This document shows, in pieces, positions 58,432 through 64,000 of a DNA stretch of 64,000 bases. The stretch is from Pleurodeles waltl. Lineage: Eukaryota; Chordata; Amphibia; Caudata; Salamandridae. Numbering within the stretch: position 1 is the first letter of the stretch; every line of letters starts with the position of its first letter. The notes below the pieces were generated by a model. The model was not told the origin of the DNA, did no database searches, and was given only the letters and a program-made list of their open reading frames with translations. The stretch covers positions 659,515,717-659,579,716 of the forward strand of contig NC_090446.1 in assembly GCF_031143425.1 (NCBI RefSeq). The letters run 5' to 3'. The translations under genes were made by a program, and so were the position numbers.

Positions 58432-58499
58432 GGGCCAGATGTATCAAAGGGTTTTGCTCATTCTGTGTCTATGGGAAAATCTGTTTGCACATATGGCCA
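58432..58499. mobile_element. 68-bp MITE of the hairpin-chain family
   Basis: It begins GGGCCAGATGTATCAAA, the same end as the element at 48833, and ends GCACATATGGCCA, its approximate inverse. It is flanked by TTA on both sides (58429-58431 and 58500-58502). The whole hairpin-bearing interior is missing, so this is an extreme internal deletion derivative. Confidence 0.65.
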
Positions 58500-58539
58500 T
58501 TAGTCCTTTAATTCATGATCCTCCACAGAAGTACACTTC

Positions 58540-60240
58540 TAAAGCCAACCAGGAACTCAGAGAAGGCACTTAGAAACTCAGAGGGTGTCAGGCAGAGACC
58601 AACCACAAGGTCCAGCTGGGCAGTTGCCTGAAAGGTTTCTTATAGTGTGTTGTATCCCATAGCTTGAATAGGAGGTCAGTTTTATGACCCTTAGAATCCA
58701 TCTCTTTGTCTTTGTCACAAAAGGAAGCAGGTGCAGTGTTTTGGGAGTTCTCACAGGTCACAGACAGCAGGTCCAATCCTCTTCTGTTCTTCTTCAGGCC
58801 CAGGAAGTGTTCTGAAGTGGGTGCATGAAGATGCTGCTTTTATGCCTGGCATTAGCGAAAGGGTGACTATGACTCACGGACACACCTATAACTAATGGAC
58901 TAAACATTCCAGGGGGCCAAACCTACTATCTTTTGGCATTTTTAAAAATGGCGGAAGTATTCAGCCACACTAAGTGTAAGCTCTGAGGCCAGAGGGTGTG
59001 TGGGTAGTGTACTTTGGTAATCCTAGTGTCCTTCCACACCTAACACTAAAAGTCAGATTGAGACTTTACCTCTACCCACAATAAACCCAGAGACAAAAAT
59101 CTGGTCGGCCAAAAGTAGGATTCTTCCGCAAACAGACAGAAAATACAAAATAATTGTCTTGGCATCCTGGTACCTTCCTTCCAAGTGTGCCCAAGTGTTT
59201 TATGTAAAACCTAGAAAGAGACATCTGGTAGGACACAAGCAGGATTCTTTTGCAACCAGACAGTGCATATATAAGAATTGTCTTGTATTGTATCTTCCTT
59301 TCAAGTGTGCCCCATGTGACATTTGTGGCTCAACAGACCTGTTAAGTAGGATTTTACACTATGCTGCCAAAATTAGGCATACAGCCCCACCCTAATATTC
59401 TGCCAAGCTCAGAGAAGTCATCTATGCCTATTTAGGTCAGCCTCTTGCTTGCTTTTGGGAGGAATTTCATACTTTTTTAAGAACTATTCAAGGCAATTTA
59501 CTGGCTGAGCCATTGCAGAGGCTTATGCTAATTAGCCATCTGACAGTTCAGGGAGCTATTGAGTAACTTTTTAAAAGTTACTTTTGTAATATTTATTAAA
59601 TATCTGATTTCACCATTGAGTTTGATTTTTAGTAACTACTAAAATACTTGTTTAATTATTGTTCTAGCTAATCCCATTCCTGAGATACGGTATTGGGATT
59701 TTTATCTGTGATCTGGTTTTCTACATAGGCCTGACAGGCCTGCAACAGTTAAAACAGCTTTTTGGGAGCCAGTCACTATGAGGGCATGTTAACATCACAT
59801 TTCTAAACCTCCTACTTTTATACAACATACACCCTGCTTTGTGTTATACAAGGCTTACATAGTAGTGATTTATTAATATTTACAATGGAGATTTAGACCT
59901 GTCAAAAGGGTTTACTGCTGGTCGAAATAAATGTGTTACATTGCTGCAGTCAGGATACAATGGTAGGCCTAAAGCCATGTTTGCACTGTCACTGTAGTGG
60001 CTGACACAATAGTTTTTCCAGTCCACTATTGGCATTTAACGTCTAGGCCATGGGTACTCCTTGTACTATATTAGGGACTTATAGATAAAATAAATAAACT
60101 ATTTACTCATAGCAAATTCAACCATGTTTAAAAGGGAAGCACAGGCACTTTACTGCTGGGTATTAGGAGTAAAGTGCACAGAGCTCTAAAACCAGCACAA
60201 ATCTAGGGTACTGCAAATGGAGGAAAGTCTGGGGTGAGCG
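58540..60240 (-). mobile_element. Old Ty3/Gypsy-type LTR, minus strand
   Basis: Blocks of the same reverse-strand LTR pattern seen at 20925-22850 recur in diverged form (for example CACTTTACTGCTGGGTATTAGGAGTAAAGTGC, then AGAGCTCTAAAACCAGCACAAA near the right end). The left part has the usual Gln/Pro-free low-information LTR body without open frames. No coding region adjoins. Borders are approximate and the copy is old. Confidence 0.45.
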
Positions 60241-60880
60241 AAGAAGAAAAGGTGAATTTCTACAAGCATAATTTGTTGCATTTTGCATAAGAATTATAAT
60301 GCAAAACTATGTGAAATTACACCATTGTAACTGAAATTTCATCCGGGCTTTTTATTATGATAGTAATTCTGGTCTATTTAACTATAACTAGAAACCATAA
60401 ATCATTGCACACAAAGCTAGACAGAGCTGCAATATCTTCCTTGTATTACACCTTATTCTTGACAATAATGCCCATTTAAAAAAACGTTTAATCATGCTGA
60501 TGAGGGGAAATGTTGTCTGCTGTTAATAAAAATTGTCTTTTAGCTCTTTGTGGGGAGGTCAAAGAGTGGCGTGTCTCTCAGATGATGCTAAAACCACCCA
60601 GTCACTTGAGTACAGGAAGTCTATTGTCATGTACTTGCATCCCAAGATTACCAATATATGCTCTATTTCATAATTCTATCAGTGGTCTACTCATTGGTGA
60701 TTTATTGCCCAAGGTCATTACCAGGTAATTTATTGTCCTCCCTTTATCATGCCCAGCCCACAACCAAGAAAGTTTTCAATAGGTGGCATATCCTTATATT
60801 GGCTGGTGACAGATAGCTATGGTGGCACATTTTGTTGCTGCTTCTTCACAGAGGCTCAAGTAATCACTTCTTGGTGGAAG
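60241..60880. other. Unannotated interval
   Basis: No feature recognised; the open frame 60510-60728 has no identifiable domain. Confidence 0.4.
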
Positions 60881-61214
60881 GTTGTTCAGCAGGAGAGGTG
60901 GTACCATGGTACCATGGTTTAGCCGAAGCAGAGGTAACGTCCCTCTGACCCAGCCCTGTTACAGGTCCACAGGTGGTAAGTTTTCTGTCCTTTCCTTTCC
61001 CATTAGTAATAGTAGGAAACTGCATCAATTGTATCTCAACAAATCAGAGAAAATTACAGTAGACCCATGAATCCTTCAAAATGTTTACTGCCATATCATA
61101 CATTTTACAGAGGCCCCAGTTCAGCATCTCTATCTGCCTTTCCAATGTCTCTTCTTAGAAAAGTACAGTCTGGTAGATCATGAGGTCAACACCTGGTGAG
61201 AATACGGAGTTTAC

Positions 61215-62010
61215 TATCGTTATGGCTCCTCCTCTGGGCATGGGATGATTTTGTCAGCTCTGTGATCTTCAAGAAACTGAAATGTTTGACAGCAGTGATA
61301 AACTTCAGACCCCTGAACCCTTTTGTCCAGTGCACCAGTCAACATGAAAGGCATTCATCTCCTCCATGACATCCTTCTGTCAGACAATTGAATGGGCTGC
61401 ATGGACTTCAATGATGCTCACTCCTCCAAACCCATTTATCCCACCAACAACAATTTCTCAATTTCCACTAGAAAAGAACATGTAGCATTTCCACTTTCTC
61501 CCCTGTGCCCTGTCGTTTTCCATTTGGTGTATAACCAGCACTCTTCAAACTGCTATAACTTTCTTGAGGACTAATCTTTGCCTGGGTTTTTACCCAGATG
61601 ATATCCTCTTGATGGTCCGGTGCCTCAGACTCTTCATCTCTATTCTACCTTCACTGTCAACCTCATAAATTCTCTGAAGTTTCTTGTAAATTTTGACAAG
61701 CTGGCTTGCACACCCTTTGATATGCTGTACTACTAGGATTTGTCATGGACACTGGGTCATGTCTTCTGAAGCTTCACTGGGACAAACTCCACACAGCGTT
61801 AAAAACAGAACTCCAAGTGGCCCTGTCTCACTCTTTCTTTTTCTATGGAAACTAGGTAGAATTGATAGTCTCCTGTATTGCTCCATTCAGGAAACCTTTC
61901 TGAGTACCTACAAGGCCCTACTGAGTTGGAAAGGCTTTCAACTTCAGAAAGGTCTCTCCTATTCTGTCTCCGGAGCTGTGGATTAGGAATACTTGGATGA
62001 ATTAATCAGG
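61215..62010 (+). pseudogene. DIRS-like reverse transcriptase remnant
   Basis: Plus-strand frames carry diverged RT blocks in the right order. VINFRPLNPFVQ near 61290 corresponds to the usual LRPLN-FV. MGCMDFNDAHSSKPIYPTNN near 61392 corresponds to the D-KDAYFHIPIHP block of DIRS-type RTs. PDDILLM near 61597 corresponds to YLDDILL. The frame then reads NSLKFLVNFDKLACTP near 61670. Frameshifts and stops separate the blocks, so this is a dead copy. DIRS is favoured over Gypsy by block wording, with modest certainty. Confidence 0.5.
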
Positions 62011-62329
62011 TGCCTAGATATTTTGAAGGCCTGGAATAGGAAGGTCATGTTTGGCTCTGTGCCAGACCTTACTACGGAATCTTTGGCCCGTCAGTCCACT
62101 GTGGGTTCCTTGCCTCAGAATACATTTGATCCTCACATTAACTCCTGGAAACTTTCTTTGATGGAACCTTCCTGTTGAAGAGTTTTGACAAGTCCAACTG
62201 TTGATTTGCATTTCAAACAGGCACCATCTCTGCATATATTGGTAGAAGAAGAAACTGGAGCAAAACAAGTTGTTTATCATACTGTATAGTTTCCAACTCG
62301 GGGCCTGCAAATTTCTGCTTCGAGGGACG

Positions 62330-64000
62330 CTCCCCTCCCATGCTGTCCAGACCGCCCCCCGATCGCAGCTTGAGAGGAATCTCAGAGGCCGAATGGACCA
62401 AAGCCCTTACCACCAAACAGCCAGAACACTCTTTTCATCTGGACAGAATCATCAGGAACTTCAATAAATGGCTCAAAGGCTGCGCCAAATACATCACCCC
62501 ATCAGCACACAAAGCACATGAGACCCACAAAACAGGCCAGCTGGCACACCAAAGACCTCAGGAACTCCAAACGCCTCTGCAAGCAACTCGAGAGGAGATG
62601 GAGAGCCAGCAGTGGCACCACCAACAGAAACACTTTAAAAAAGGCACTCAATTATGGGAGACAAAAAAGAAAGCCCTGGCAACACGCATTAAAGATAGCT
62701 CAAACTACAGGAAAGAACTCTTCACCATCGTAAAGGAATTCTCCAACCCCGCAGCTGCTACAAACAACATAACCGCGTCACAGGAGTTCTGCAACTGCCT
62801 CTGGAATGTCTTCCACACCAAGATCATGAAAATCTACAAGAATTTCAGCCCCCAACTAAGCCCACCAACTTCATCAACAACTAGCATAACAACTTCACAC
62901 CCACAACAGAATCTCGACTTACCACCTTGAACCACCTCACCACACAAAAAACACCACTGTCATGAAAGCAGTACACTCTGGGGTCCCCACCGACCCCTAC
63001 CCCCACCACATCATCAACTTTGGAATAACCAGGATCAGGCAAGAGCTCATCACCCTACTAAATGCATCCCTGACCATGGCCACCTTCCCTGAACACTGGA
63101 AGCATACATAGGTAAATGCCCTGCTGAAAAAAAACATCAGCAGACCCCAGCAAAATCAGTACCTACAGACCCATCTTCCTGCTACCTTTCCCAGCCAAAG
63201 ATATTGAACAGATTCACCTCCTGGGCAACTCCCAATCAGGCTTCTGCAGAAACTACAGCACTGAAACAGCCCTAATTGCAGCTCCAGGCCCTCCTCAACC
63301 AGTGGCTCTAAACCTCCTTGACCTCTCCAAGGCCTTCAATACCATCTCCCACCACATACTCATCGTCAGACTGCATGACATCAGCATCCAAGGAACCGCC
63401 CTCTGATGGATCAGCTCCTTCCTCACCAGCAGAACACAGCGAATTAGCCTACTACCATTCTCCTTCACACCCACGGAGATCATCTGTGGAGTCCCTCAAG
63501 GCTCATCACTCAGCTCACCCTCTTCAACACTACATGATGTCAGTGGCCTGCATCATCAAATCCCATGGATGCAACATCATCTCCTACAGTAATGACACAC
63601 AACTCACCCTGTCCCTCTCCAAAAACTCCACCAGGACCAACTTCCACCAATGCGTGACCAGCATTGCAAACTAGATGAAAGACAATTGCCTGAAGCTCAA
63701 CACGGACAAGATGGAAGTACTGACCTCTGGCCCCAGACACCTCTTGGTGGCCCACAGAACACAGACCCAAACCAACTCCAATGGGCCACATCAGAAACCC
63801 TGACATCATCTTGAATAGTACACTCTCCATGACATCTTAGGTTAATGCTGTATCACGCTCCTGCTTCTCTATACTGTACATGGAATGCAAGATCTTCAAG
63901 TGGCTTCCCCAAAACTCCAGATGAACCATAATCCAGGCCCTGATCACCAGCTGATTGGATCTAAGGAAATGCTCCCTATCCAGAAATTACAACCCACCTC
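62330..64000 (+). pseudogene. L2-clade LINE RT, broken and running off the window end
   Basis: The open frame 62340-62930 is the linker before the RT (YRKELFTIVKEFSNPAA, then FHTKIMKIYKNFSPQ). The RT then follows in several frames: FPEHWKH near 63090, LLDLSKAFNTISHHIL near 63315, CGVPQGSSLSS near 63488 and a catalytic box reading YSND (63585-63596) instead of YADD. An ALITS block near 63940 is followed by a stop codon. It lies in the same orientation as the L2 at 51.4 kb but is clearly older. The 3' end is outside the window. Confidence 0.8.

Overview
This is repeat-dense vertebrate intergenic DNA. The repeat mix points to a salamander, most likely a newt such as Pleurodeles waltl. It contains long Ty3/Gypsy-type LTRs, DIRS-like fragments, L2-clade LINEs and, above all, PIF/Harbinger DNA transposons rich in GGCGGT-type ends. 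From memory, published work on the P. waltl genome reported a large expansion of Harbinger transposons carrying a Myb-like gene. No bacterial features (operons, Shine-Dalgarno sites, CRISPR) are present, and no complete host gene was found.

Layout. 1-2282: 3' part of a Gypsy LTR (+). 3.4-7.4 kb: exon-like remnants of a spliced minus-strand gene, interrupted by a 5'-truncated L2 LINE (-). 7.4-11.9 kb: nothing recognised. 11.9-17.9 kb: broken DIRS pieces (tyrosine recombinase +, gag-like blocks -, reverse transcriptase -). About 18.6 kb: a promoter-like cluster. 20.9-22.9 kb: Gypsy LTR (-). 23.5-24.0 kb: GC-rich Harbinger MITE. 25,789-34,711: an 8.9-kb three-gene Harbinger element with matching 24-bp ends. 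36,253-42,188: a 5.9-kb sibling in the opposite orientation. 44.5-46.1 kb: GGAT-type minisatellite. 46.4-47.9 kb: Gypsy LTR (+). 47.96-49.55 kb: an old and a young copy of a MITE built from consecutive hairpins. 51.4-54.7 kb: nearly full L2 (+). 54.8-55.0 kb: a possible host exon. 58.43-58.50 kb: a 68-bp MITE. 58.5-60.2 kb: Gypsy LTR (-). 61.2-62.0 kb: DIRS-like RT (+). 62.3 kb to the end: another broken L2 (+).

The most interesting system is the Harbinger pair. Both elements share one architecture. A HARBI1-like DDE transposase is flanked on both sides by two different Myb/SANT-like genes, called A and B here. B is divergent from the transposase and A is convergent with it. Gene A has a Myb domain with the signature KRWNDLRGKVR and a coiled-coil-like C-terminus. 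Gene B has a different Myb domain (RKRWEDLRRW type), a conserved second block (SISVGQTTIV...GLQRSFQALA) and a long Thr/Pro/His-rich tail. Exon borders agree between the copies. Each copy carries inactivating lesions, so neither looks autonomous now, but the shared plan implies that an active three-gene ancestor existed.

The second striking object is the 720-bp MITE at 48,833-49,552, which is almost wholly a chain of about 15 hairpins, many with perfect arms. A decayed copy lies 183 bp upstream, and a 68-bp element with similar ends lies 9 kb downstream.
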